Assembly (NCBI GenBank): GCA_007133065.1
Contig: SLNJ01000016.1
Location: 45,517-109,516, forward strand
Reading direction: 5' to 3'
DNA from: Opitutales bacterium
GTDB lineage: Bacteria > Verrucomicrobiota > Verrucomicrobiia > Opitutales > Oceanipulchritudinaceae
Length of the DNA stretch: 64,000 bases
Below, piece by piece: positions 1 to 13,075 of this stretch. Position 1 is the first letter of the stretch. The number at the start of each line of letters is the position of its first letter. The notes under the pieces were generated by a model. That model ran no database searches and was not told where the DNA came from. It saw nothing but the letters and a program-made list of their open reading frames with translations. Both the position numbers and the translations under genes were made by a program.

Positions 1-795
1 AAGTGCGCGCACCCGCGCATCGCCGGGCTGGCCGGGGATGATCCCGATGGCCGACACCTCCCGCGCCACAGCCTCGACCACGCCCTCTTGCCCCTCCAGC
101 ATTCGCATATCCGGATCCAACCGGCCGCCGCCCAGCACCCGCGTGCGAAACAGCTCCAGGCTGAGGTCCGTCCCCCCGCGCCGAACCCCGAACCGCGTGA
201 CAGCGCGCCGCGCCCAGGCGCCTTCAAGCCCCGCCTGATCCCACAGAATCGGCACGCGGCGCCCGGAATCGCCAAATAGTTCAGCCAATTCAGCCGTGCT
301 TACCTCGGAGATCGGATTCTCCGCGTTGACCACCACCAGCGCCGCCTGGAAAGCGATTGGAATCGCCTGGAGGTCTCCGGGGATCTCCTCCCCGTCCGGA
401 ATCGCCACCACGCCCAGCGCAGCGACGCCGTCCCGCACCTCGCGAATTCCGTCACGACTCCCACGCATCGCGACCGCCAGCGGCGGCGCCTCCTCCACAA
501 GCGACTCCCACACCGGATCCAGGGCGCCGGCGAGCAGGTCGCTGCCCACGATTCGGAGCGGCCGGTCCGCCGCGGCACCGTACGGGAGAGCCAGCAGAGC
601 GAGGATCCAGATGACGAGGCGCCTCCGGGACGGGACCGATCCGGCTCTCCGTAATCCCGCCCCGCCCGCACCCGGTCGGTGGGACCGCGGAGTGACAGCC
701 CGCCCAAGCGTCCCCCATCGTAAGCAGATCGACCCGCCGCAGCGGGTGCTCCGGCGCGGGATCGAATGGAATGCGATTCGCGAGTCGATGGGCAA
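1..795 (-). CDS. PstS-like phosphate/solute-binding protein, partial
   Basis: The minus-strand frame is open from about 804 to the left edge, so the C-terminus is missing. A short hydrophobic stretch (LVIWILALLALPYGAAA) is followed by RPLRIVGSDLLAG, the N-terminal pattern of periplasmic PstS-like binding proteins. Further on come GVVAIPDGEEIPGD, ALVVVNAENPISEVSTAELAELF and a late SAIGIIPG, all usual for this fold. The start is unclear: there is no ATG or GTG in frame, and the only conventional start is TTG at 795, which leaves about 50 residues before the hydrophobic core. The gene lies 53 nt downstream of the response regulator on the same strand, so they may be cotranscribed. Family call good, ligand and start uncertain. 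Confidence 0.7.
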   Translation of the reverse strand, partial: MPIDSRIAFHSIPRRSTRCGGSICLRWGTLGRAVTPRSHRPGAGGAGLRRAGSVPSRRRLVIWILALLALPYGAAADRPLRIVGSDLLAGALDPVWESLVEEAPPLAVAMRGSRDGIREVRDGVAALGVVAIPDGEEIPGDLQAIPIAFQAALVVVNAENPISEVSTAELAELFGDSGRRVPILWDQAGLEGAWARRAVTRFGVRRGGTDLSLELFRTRVLGGGRLDPDMRMLEGQEGVVEAVAREVSAIGIIPGQPGDARVRAL

Positions 796-848
796 AACCT
801 CAATTTATGCCTTCCCGATCCGGTTGCAAGCGAAAGTACCGTGCTGGC

Positions 849-2219
849 TCACGCGCGGTCAGTAACATCAAGCTCCGGCCAGGTCTGAAGCTTGCGATGC
901 AACGTGCGCCGACTGATGCCCAACAGTTGCGCGGCCTTCGTGCGGTTCCCCTTGGCCTCAACCAGCGCGCTTCGCATCAGCCGCTTCTCGTTCTCCTCCA
1001 CCGACAACGGGTTCCGCGTCAACGCTGCCACCGCGTCGGCAGCGTTCTCCCCACCCAGAAACCGTGCGTCCAGGTCATACTTTGTGACTCTCCCCCCGCG
1101 ATGTAAAATGACCGCGTTCTCCGCGAAATTACGCAACTCCCGGATATTCCCGGGCCAGTTGTACGCACACAGTGCCTGCATGGCCTCCTTGTCGAACTCC
1201 GGCGGTGAGAGCTGGTTTTCCCGCGCAAGCCGTTTGATGAAGTGATCGAGCAACACCGGGATGTCGTCGCGTCGCTCGCGCAACCCCGGCATCGTGATCC
1301 GAACCACGCTCAAACGATAGTAGAGATCCTCCCGGAAGGTTCCCTCGCGCACCATTGCGGCCAGATCCCGGTTGGTCGCCGCCAGCATCCGCACATCAAC
1401 CGAAATCGGCTTCACACTCCCCAACCGCTCGAAGGTGCGCGACTCGAGAAACCGAAGCAGTTTCACTTGCGTCGACGCCTCGACCTCACCGATCTCATCA
1501 AAGAACAGCGTGCCGCCATCTGCGGCCTCGAATCGACCCATCCGCCGCTCCGTCGCACCCGTGAAGGCACCCTTTTCGTACCCGAACAACTCACTCTCCA
1601 GCAAGCTTGTGTGCAGCGAAGCACAATGCACGGCGACAAATGGCGCCCGGTTGCGATCCGAGTTCTGATGAATCGCCTGGGCGATCAACTCCTTGCCCGA
1701 ACCGGTCTCCCCCTCGATCAGCACCGTCGCCCGCGTCGGCGCTACCAGCTTGACGCGCTCGAGAACCTCTTTCAGCCGGGGGGAATTGCCCACGATGTTT
1801 TCAAAACGGAACTTCTCGTCCAGCCGTTGGTGAAGATCCCGGTTCTCTGTCTCGAGATTACGGCTCTTGAGCGCCCGCTGAATCAACAGTTCCAGCTTCT
1901 CAAGGTTCACCGGCTTCGTGAGAAAGTCATATGCGCCACGCTTCATCGCCTCCACCGCTGTCTCAACACTCCCGTACGCGGTCATCATGATAACAATCGG
2001 CTTGCGCGGAAGCGACAACGCCTTGTCGATCACCTTCATGCCGCTCTTGCCCGCCATCCGCAGGTCGGTGAGCACCACGTCAAACGCCTCGGAGTTCAGC
2101 AGGTTGAACGCTTCGTCCGCGTTCTCGGCGAGGTAGATGTCGTAGCTCTCCTCAAACGCCTCCTGCAGACCCTCGCGAGTGTGCTTCTCGTCGTCAACAA
2201 TCAACAAGGATGGTAGCAT
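849..2219 (-). CDS. Sigma-54-dependent NtrC-family response regulator
   Basis: This 456-residue protein has the three domains of the NtrC family. Residues 1-120 are a receiver with the acidic pocket D9/D10, phospho-acceptor D52 (VVLTDLRM) and K102 (LTKPV). An AAA+ domain follows with Walker A GETGSGKE at 170-177, the sigma-54 contact loop GAFTGA at 217-222 and Walker B GGTLFFDEIGE near 236-245. A Fis-type helix-turn-helix (NRTKAAQLLGISRRTLHRKL) closes the protein. It should activate sigma-54 promoters after phosphorylation by a histidine kinase, but none is encoded in this window. It sits 19 nt downstream of the Rrf2 gene and upstream of the PstS-like gene. The target pathway cannot be told from sequence. 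Confidence 0.95.
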   Translation of the reverse strand: MLPSLLIVDDEKHTREGLQEAFEESYDIYLAENADEAFNLLNSEAFDVVLTDLRMAGKSGMKVIDKALSLPRKPIVIMMTAYGSVETAVEAMKRGAYDFLTKPVNLEKLELLIQRALKSRNLETENRDLHQRLDEKFRFENIVGNSPRLKEVLERVKLVAPTRATVLIEGETGSGKELIAQAIHQNSDRNRAPFVAVHCASLHTSLLESELFGYEKGAFTGATERRMGRFEAADGGTLFFDEIGEVEASTQVKLLRFLESRTFERLGSVKPISVDVRMLAATNRDLAAMVREGTFREDLYYRLSVVRITMPGLRERRDDIPVLLDHFIKRLARENQLSPPEFDKEAMQALCAYNWPGNIRELRNFAENAVILHRGGRVTKYDLDARFLGGENAADAVAALTRNPLSVEENEKRLMRSALVEAKGNRTKAAQLLGISRRTLHRKLQTWPELDVTDRA

Positions 2220-2238
2220 CGATCACAATCCCCATCAT

Positions 2239-2649
2239 TCAGATGTAATACATCGGGCGGGAGTCGGCAACGAAGTTCTCCAGCGTCACCACCTTTGTAT
2301 GCTGCTCCAATGCCGCCGCGATCTCCGCCCACGCCCGCGAAACACGATCCCCCGACGCCCCTTTCGAATCCCCGCTGATCGCGAGGACCTCCCCGTCGAT
2401 CGCCGTGATGATGTCGTACAGGGTGATCTCCTCCGGCCGCCGGCTCAATGCATACCCGCCCTGCTTCCCGCGACGACTGACGATCAATCCCCCGCTGCGT
2501 AATTCATTCAGTATCTGAACCAGGTAATTCGACGGAATCTCCTCGGCGCGCGCAAGCTCCTCAACATGCGGCAGTTCGCTTCGCCCGTAGGTCCCGGCCA
2601 GCTGTGCCAGAACCCGACAGGCATACTCGACTTTTAGCGAGATCTTCAC
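2239..2649 (-). CDS. Rrf2-family transcriptional regulator
   Basis: A 136-residue winged-helix protein of normal Rrf2 length. The start is taken as GTG at 2649 because the family's N-terminus (KISLKVEYACRVLAQLA) begins there; the open frame extends further upstream without resemblance to the family. The HTH region reads LPHVEELARAEEIPSNYLVQILNELRSGGLIVSRRGKQGGYAL, the typical Rrf2 core. The cysteines that bind an Fe-S cluster in IscR and NsrR are missing; the corresponding region is SGDSKGASGD. It is therefore probably not an Fe-S sensor. It heads the run towards the sigma-54 regulator and diverges from gyrB. A promoter-like sequence ends only 7 nt before the GTG. Confidence 0.9.
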   Translation of the reverse strand: MKISLKVEYACRVLAQLAGTYGRSELPHVEELARAEEIPSNYLVQILNELRSGGLIVSRRGKQGGYALSRRPEEITLYDIITAIDGEVLAISGDSKGASGDRVSRAWAEIAAALEQHTKVVTLENFVADSRPMYYI

Positions 2650-2656
2650 GCCAGAC

Positions 2657-2684
2657 CATATACGACGATATCTTAAGTTGTAAA
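2657..2684 (-). promoter_or_regulatory. Putative sigma-70 promoter for the Rrf2 gene
   Basis: On the minus strand, TTTACA (2684-2679) and TATATG (2662-2657) are separated by 16 nt. The -10 hexamer ends 7 nt before the GTG start, so transcription would begin at or next to the start codon. This is seen by eye only and has not been scored. Confidence 0.4.
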
Positions 2685-2780
2685 CCCAGAATACTATGCA
2701 CCCGTCCATTCCCCGATTTTGCAGCGTTTCAATAATATCCTTTTCAATTCCGGCATCCTCCGGCAAAATCTCCTTTTTGA

Positions 2781-5327
<2,547 letters not shown>

Positions 5328-5465
5328 GCCATGATCCAGCTGTAGAGTGTCGCACCCGCAATCCCCGGTGTCGGATCGGGCCCGGGAGGCGGTCGACAGA
5401 ACCGTGACCGGCGTCGAAACCGCGGCACCTTCGGGTGGTACTCTTCATTATATTGCCCACAGCCC

Positions 5466-7895
<2,430 letters not shown>

Positions 7896-8062
7896 CCCGG
7901 CCGCGATTTCAAATCCATCCCGCATCTGGTCCCGTCCTGGAATAAGCGGAAGTCGCGCGTTCCCATCCAACCGATATCTCACAAATACCTGTCGATCTAT
8001 CAGTACGCGAAATCAGGACGTGACAGGCACAATACAGCCCACCTGAACCGGGAGCCGACACG

Positions 8063-9637
8063 ATGGAATCCAAGCAAGCTAGGCCCGACCCCCGATCCGC
8101 TTCGGACCCGCCAACCGCTTACTATCCGCGCAGAATCCTCGCCGCCGCCGCCGTGGTCGCGTGTGTCGGAATCGGCGCGCTGCTCGCAGGCCGCTTCCCC
8201 CAGATCGATGGTCACTACGGAATCTGGTCCCTGGCGCCACCCGCGGTCGCCATCGTACTGGCATTCGCGACCCGCAACGTCATCGTCGCTCTGTTCGCCG
8301 GCATCTTTGTCGGCGGCGTTGTTTCCGGACAGTTCAACATCGTCCAGGACTACCTGATCCCATCGATCGGATCGCAGGATTACGCTCTGATCCTGCTCGT
8401 TTATCTCTGGGCGCTCGGCGGACTTATCGGCCTGTGGGCGCGCACCGGGGGGGCGGCTCACTTCGCACAATGGGCCAGCCGCAAGGTGGTCCGCGGACCC
8501 CGCAGCGCCAAACTCTTCGCCTGGCTCATGGGTCTCGTCTTCCACCAGGGAGGAACCATCAGCACCGTCCTGACCGGAGCAACGGTTCGCCCAGTCGCGG
8601 ATCAGCACCGGGTCTCTCACGAGGAGCTCTCGTACGTGGTCGACTCCACAGCCTCTCCCGCAGCCACCCTGATCCCTTTCAACATCTGGCCGATTTACGT
8701 GGGCGGCCTCGTCGCCGGCACAATTCCAATCATCCCCACCGCACAGGACGGGATCGAGCTCTTCTTCAAGGCGATTCCGTACAACTTCTACGCACTCATC
8801 GCCATCGCCTTAACCCTCCTGCTCGCATGGGAGAAGCTTCCGCTGATTCCCAGCAGGAAGATGCAAGCGGCCATGAAGCGCGCGCGCGACACCGGAAAAC
8901 TCGACCGCGACGGCGCCGTTCCGCTCACCTCCGGCGAGTTGACCGAGCTCCGCGTCGATGACAAATACCGGCCCGGACTGATCGACTTCTTCGGCCCCAT
9001 CAGCCTCCTCCTCGGGATCGCCATCCTGCCATACCTGATCACCTACTTTGTGCTCGGTTGGCGCGACGATCCGCGCCCGCTCCTGCTCATCGCGGAGGCT
9101 TTCGTGATCTCCGTGCTCGTCGCGATCCTGATCGCAGTCAGCAAGGGAATGCCGCTTCTGAGCGCCATGAAGGGGTTTATCGAAGGGTGTAAAGGCGTGA
9201 CCATTGGAGCCATTATCCTCGGCCTCGCCATCACGTTAAAAGGGGTCGCGGAAAGCGTCGGAACTGCCGATTACGTGGTGGGGTTCGCCGGTGGTTTGCC
9301 GGCCGTCGCACTTCCCGCCCTATTCCTCGCGATGTGCATGATCATCGCCTTTTCCACCGGCACCTCCTTCGGTACATTCGCCGTCTTCTTCCCGGTTGCC
9401 ATGCCCCTCGCATGGGCGGTTCAACCCGATCCGGGATTCATCACGATCGCGTTCGCAGCCGGAGTCGGAGGCAGCCTGTTCGGCGACCAGTGCTCCCCGA
9501 TCTCCGATACCACGATCCTCTCCTCCCTGGGAACCGGCGCCGACCTCATGGACCACGTCTATACACAAATCCCGCTCGCGCTTACCGCAGCCGCGATCGC
9601 CGGCGTGATCTATACCGTTCTCGTCGCCTTCCTCTGA
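8063..9637 (+). CDS. NhaC-family Na+/H+ antiporter
   Basis: A 524-residue membrane protein with roughly eleven or more hydrophobic segments, the first near residues 25-45. It has the NhaC-type motif GSLFGDQCSPISDTTILSSLGTGADLMDHVYTQ in the C-terminal part and a second conserved stretch, HQGGTISTVLTGATVRPVAD, in the first half. Members exchange Na+ for H+ at the cytoplasmic membrane; some relatives exchange organic anions such as malate/lactate, so the substrate is not certain. A GGGAG lies about 9 nt before the ATG. The gene appears to be monocistronic: 167 nt separate it from gyrA and a perfect hairpin follows its stop codon. Confidence 0.88.
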   Translation: MESKQARPDPRSASDPPTAYYPRRILAAAAVVACVGIGALLAGRFPQIDGHYGIWSLAPPAVAIVLAFATRNVIVALFAGIFVGGVVSGQFNIVQDYLIPSIGSQDYALILLVYLWALGGLIGLWARTGGAAHFAQWASRKVVRGPRSAKLFAWLMGLVFHQGGTISTVLTGATVRPVADQHRVSHEELSYVVDSTASPAATLIPFNIWPIYVGGLVAGTIPIIPTAQDGIELFFKAIPYNFYALIAIALTLLLAWEKLPLIPSRKMQAAMKRARDTGKLDRDGAVPLTSGELTELRVDDKYRPGLIDFFGPISLLLGIAILPYLITYFVLGWRDDPRPLLLIAEAFVISVLVAILIAVSKGMPLLSAMKGFIEGCKGVTIGAIILGLAITLKGVAESVGTADYVVGFAGGLPAVALPALFLAMCMIIAFSTGTSFGTFAVFFPVAMPLAWAVQPDPGFITIAFAAGVGGSLFGDQCSPISDTTILSSLGTGADLMDHVYTQIPLALTAAAIAGVIYTVLVAFL

Positions 9638-9647
9638 GCGAAAAATA

Positions 9648-9674
9648 GAGAGCCGGGGTCCCCACCCCGGCTCT
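9648..9674. terminator. Hairpin after the antiporter gene
   Basis: A perfect 11-bp inverted repeat, GAGAGCCGGGG / CCCCGGCTCTC with a 5-nt loop, starts 10 nt after the antiporter stop. No T-run follows it on the plus strand; the A-run before it (9641-9645) would give a U-tract only for minus-strand transcripts. It could stop or stabilise plus-strand mRNA through the stem alone. The rest of the gap to 9955 shows no gene; it has a run of ten T near 9820. Confidence 0.6.
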
Positions 9675-9955
9675 CCAAATGCGTGTTCAATCAAGAACAC
9701 GTTATCCCCTTAATTGGGTCAATGAATGGACTGATCCAGACGTTGCCCACATTCTCTGATGTCCCCTAAGTCATCAGAACTTGACATGCTAGGCGGGCAG
9801 ATTTGCCATTGCAAGCTTTTTTTTTCGTCCCGAGGTGGCCCAAATAGAAAGACCGTGCGTGGAGGCCGTCGCGGCGCACTTGCAATTTGACAGTCCGGCC
9901 GATAGCTTCGCGCCCTCAGAATGCCGCTAACACTATACACCGTTGATCCCGTAAC

Positions 9956-11422
9956 GTGAACCGGGCTCCACCTCATACATCCGCACGGTGGCTGCAGCTG
10001 TGCTGCGCCATAGGTATTTTAACGATCGCTGCCCCTTCGGTAAATGCGGAGGTTTGGAATCTTTGGCCCTTCGCGGTGCGGTTTTCCGCCGATGATGCGG
10101 GACGACCGGACCGCACGACCGCCATCGGCCCGCTCTTCGAGCACCGGGAGGGAGCATCCGACATGGCGTGGTCTATTCGACCGTTCTTTGTTCGCCTTCA
10201 ATCGGACGAACCTGACAAGCTCCGCCGGAGTTTTCTGTACCCGTTCGCTAATTACGAGGGCACGCCCTCCGGTCGCCACTTCGACCTGTTCAACCTGGTA
10301 CGTCTTGGTGCAATGGACGCCGGAGCCGACCGGGAGTCGCGCTACACGGAGGTTTGGCCGTTCTACTTCGCCCGCCGCGACCCCCGGGAGGGCCGGTCAT
10401 ACCGTGCCCTCTTTCCCATTGCAGGCACCATACGCAATCGATTCTTTTATGAGGAAATCAATTTTCTTGCCTTTCCTCTCTACCTCAGAACCAGCAGTCG
10501 TGAAGAGGTGACCACCTCCGCGCCGTGGCCGTTTGTGCGGTGGCGCACCGGTCCCGACACGCGCGGGTTCGCGCTCTGGCCGCTGTTCGGTGCGTTCGAA
10601 CGGGAGGAGCGCTACAGGCACCGGTATGCCCTGTGGCCGCTGATCTACGATTACCGGGACTACCCCGCAGGGCCGGACACCGCACCCTACCACCGACTCG
10701 GCGTCCTCCCCTTTTACGCGCGGGAGACCGCTCCCGGGATGCGAAGTAAAACATTTCTCTGGCCTTTTTTCGGCTACACCCGGGAGTGGGATCCACGTCC
10801 CGAGTACCGGGAACGCCGCCTCTTCTGGCCGTTCGTGGTTCAGGGTCGCGGGGAGGAGCGGCACCTCGAGCGCTGGTGGCCGTTGTACAGCTATCGCCGG
10901 GGCAAGGACTTTGAGCGGCGCTGGTTGCTTTGGCCGCTCTATCGATCGCAACAGACTCACGCCCGCGGGATCACGGCGGACCGCCGCCAGATTCTTTATT
11001 TTCTCTATTGGGATGAACGACAGACGCCGATCGCGCCGGACGCCGCGGATTTCCGCGCGCGCCGGACGCACCTGTGGCCGCTGTTCAGCTATTGGAACGA
11101 CGGCCGGGAGTCACGCCAGTTCCAGGCGCTCTCTCCGATGGAGGTCTTTTTCCCGTGGAATGAGCTCGTGCGCGAGAAGTACTCCCCGCTGTTCGCGCTG
11201 TACCGTTACGATGCGCGGCCCGGCGGCGACGTGCACCACAGCATCCTCTTTAATCTCATCACCCTGCAGCGCGGACCGGACAGTCGGCACACCCAAATAG
11301 GCCCGATCATCGAGTTCGGCCGTGAGGGATACAACCGCTACCTCCATGTGCTCAAGGGGCTGGTCGGGTACGAGCGGCGGCGCGAGGGAACGGAGTGGCG
11401 GTTCCTCTGGATGGATCGTTGA
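9956..11422 (+). CDS. Secreted WP-repeat protein of unknown function
   Basis: I do not recognise this 488-residue protein. It starts at GTG, has a clear signal peptide (core LQLCCAIGILTIAAPSVNA, cleavage before EVW), and is then built almost wholly from irregular repeats of about 20-40 residues. Each repeat is centred on an aromatic-proline unit such as LWPLF, LWPFF, WWPLY or VWPFY; there are about ten WP[FL] copies and a similar number of degenerate ones. Alternating aromatic and charged residues suggest stacked beta-strands, possibly a barrel or propeller at the outer membrane. There is no Shine-Dalgarno. It lies 89 nt upstream of mlaE on the same strand, so a role in envelope lipid transport is possible, but that is inference. 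Confidence 0.7.
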   Translation: MNRAPPHTSARWLQLCCAIGILTIAAPSVNAEVWNLWPFAVRFSADDAGRPDRTTAIGPLFEHREGASDMAWSIRPFFVRLQSDEPDKLRRSFLYPFANYEGTPSGRHFDLFNLVRLGAMDAGADRESRYTEVWPFYFARRDPREGRSYRALFPIAGTIRNRFFYEEINFLAFPLYLRTSSREEVTTSAPWPFVRWRTGPDTRGFALWPLFGAFEREERYRHRYALWPLIYDYRDYPAGPDTAPYHRLGVLPFYARETAPGMRSKTFLWPFFGYTREWDPRPEYRERRLFWPFVVQGRGEERHLERWWPLYSYRRGKDFERRWLLWPLYRSQQTHARGITADRRQILYFLYWDERQTPIAPDAADFRARRTHLWPLFSYWNDGRESRQFQALSPMEVFFPWNELVREKYSPLFALYRYDARPGGDVHHSILFNLITLQRGPDSRHTQIGPIIEFGREGYNRYLHVLKGLVGYERRREGTEWRFLWMDR

Positions 11423-11468
11423 ACCCTTCGAACCCCGATATGCGAGTCGTTTTGCATAGCATTTCAGG

Positions 11469-11501
11469 AATTGGGGACTAATATTACAACAATTGGGGAC
11501 T
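11469..11501 (+). repeat. Direct repeat upstream of mlaE
   Basis: The 11-bp sequence AATTGGGGACT occurs at 11469-11479 and again at 11491-11501. The copies start 22 nt apart, about two helical turns, and the second ends 10 nt before the mlaE start codon. The spacer is AT-rich. The layout fits a regulator binding one face of the DNA, but no protein is known for it. The second copy's GGGGAC could also act as a ribosome-binding site. Confidence 0.5.
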
Positions 11502-11511
11502 GCCCATTCTA

Positions 11512-12264
11512 ATGAAAATGAACAAACCTCTGTTTGAGTCTATCGGAAGTGGAGTCGTGCTCTTTCTGCGCGCGCTCTACTTCCTTCCGACGCTTCCCCG
11601 GCAGTTCCGCCGTTTCATCGAGCAGTGTTTTCAGATCGGGTATAAGACGCTTCCCCTCGTCGCGATTCTCAGCTTCTGTATCGGCGCGGTTCTGGCGCTT
11701 CAGATCGGATATAGTTTTCGCGACTGGGGAACGCAACAGTTCATTGGGAGCATCGTCGGGCTCTCCATGGTGCGGGAGCTCGGGCCGGTTATGACGGCAA
11801 TCATGGTGACGGGGAGGGTCGGATCCGCAATCACAGCAGAGCTCGCTTCAATGCGGGTCTACCAGGAGGTGGATGCCCTGCACACGATGAACATCCCGCC
11901 CGAGCGAATCCTCGTGATGCCCCGACTGGCCGCGATTGCCGTCACGATGCCGGTGCTCACCATAACTTCCGTACTCTTCGGTTGGTTCGGGGGCGCAGTG
12001 GTGGCCCAAAATGTGGCTTTTATCAGCCTGGACAGCGCGATCTACTTCCGATCGCTCAAGGACTTTGTGGACACCGCGGCGGTCATGGACGGCCTGATCA
12101 AGGCCGAGGTGTTCGGCATCGCGGTGGTGCTGATCTGCTGCAACGTTGGGCTCCGCACGACGGGAGGACCGCGCGAGATCGGGTTCTCCGTCACCCGCGC
12201 CGTCGTCGCCTCGATCATCTTCATCCTCTTGCTCGACTACTTCATAACCCGAGCCCTCCTCTAG
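11512..12264 (+). CDS. mlaE: MlaE-type ABC transporter permease (MCE system)
   Basis: The 250-residue inner-membrane permease of an MCE/Mla-type lipid transporter. The family core VRELGPVMTAIMVTGRVGSAITAELASMRVYQEVDALHTM is intact in the middle of the protein, flanked by hydrophobic helices (LPLVAILSFCIGAVLALQIG near the N-terminus and a last one at the C-terminus). Systems of this family move phospholipids between inner and outer membrane. The ATPase gene follows 3 nt after the stop codon and the MCE substrate-binding gene comes next, so the three genes form one operon. No mlaB, mlaC or mlaA homologue is seen nearby. Confidence 0.93.
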   Translation: MKMNKPLFESIGSGVVLFLRALYFLPTLPRQFRRFIEQCFQIGYKTLPLVAILSFCIGAVLALQIGYSFRDWGTQQFIGSIVGLSMVRELGPVMTAIMVTGRVGSAITAELASMRVYQEVDALHTMNIPPERILVMPRLAAIAVTMPVLTITSVLFGWFGGAVVAQNVAFISLDSAIYFRSLKDFVDTAAVMDGLIKAEVFGIAVVLICCNVGLRTTGGPREIGFSVTRAVVASIIFILLLDYFITRALL

Positions 12265-12267
12265 CAC

Positions 12268-13062
12268 ATGGCCATCGTTTCCCAGGAATCCAGTCAGATA
12301 ACCGTGCACGAACCGGTCGCGGTGGAAGTTCGCAACCTTTGCAGGAGTTACGGCGAAACCCAGGTGCTGAAAGACGTCAGCTTTCAGGTCGAACCCGGCG
12401 AAATCTTCGTCATCATGGGTCCGAGCGGGGCGGGTAAGAGCGTGCTCCTGAAGCATATTATTGGACTGGAGCGCGCCGACTCCGGAGAAATCCTGATCGC
12501 CGGCAAGGACGCCTCCAGCACCAAGACCCACCGCGACATCCGCACCGGCATCGTCTTCCAGGCGGGCGCCCTCTTTAACTCGATGACGGTCTATGAGAAC
12601 CTCGCGCTCTACCCCACAGAGCACCGTCTCTACGATAAAGAAACCATTCGCAGGAAGGTCATGGAGGCGCTCGCCATCGTCTCCCTCGAGGAAGCGGCCG
12701 ACAAGATTCCCGCGGAGTTGTCGGGCGGGATGAAGAAGCGGGTCGCCGTGGCCCGCGCGCTCGTCATCGAACCGCAGCTGCTCCTCTACGACGAACCGAC
12801 CTCGGAGCTCGACCCGATTCTCGCAGCGACCGTCGCCGAGCTGATCGCAACGGTGCGCAAAGAGACCAACCTCACCAGTATTGTGGTCACCCACGACACC
12901 GTCCTCGCCAAGACGATTGGAAACCGCGTCGCCCTCCTCCTGGACGGGCGGATCCATACGATAGCCACCCCCGACGAATTGACCCGGAACGACGATCCTG
13001 ATATTCAGGATTTTCTCCATCCAAAAATCGATCTCGACAACCCCCGTTTTCGCAGAAGCTGA
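12268..13062 (+). CDS. mlaF: MlaF-type ABC transporter ATP-binding protein
   Basis: A 264-residue ABC ATPase. Walker A is GPSGAGKS at about 51-58, the signature is LSGGMKKRVAVARAL, Walker B is LLLYDEPTSELDP and the switch histidine is in VVTHD. The form LSGGMKKR and the acidic TSELDP match the MlaF/Ttg2A branch. A short N-terminal extension (about 15 residues) precedes the domain. It energises the MlaE permease, which lies 3 nt upstream; the MCE protein gene starts 13 nt downstream. The assignment is firm at the family level. Confidence 0.94.
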   Translation: MAIVSQESSQITVHEPVAVEVRNLCRSYGETQVLKDVSFQVEPGEIFVIMGPSGAGKSVLLKHIIGLERADSGEILIAGKDASSTKTHRDIRTGIVFQAGALFNSMTVYENLALYPTEHRLYDKETIRRKVMEALAIVSLEEAADKIPAELSGGMKKRVAVARALVIEPQLLLYDEPTSELDPILAATVAELIATVRKETNLTSIVVTHDTVLAKTIGNRVALLLDGRIHTIATPDELTRNDDPDIQDFLHPKIDLDNPRFRRS

Positions 13063-13075
13063 AAGGACCATCGCC

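Noticed and set aside
300..803. A 167-codon minus-strand frame with an ATG at the left end
   Set aside because: Arginine- and serine-rich shadow; another frame on the same strand gives a clear PstS-like protein.
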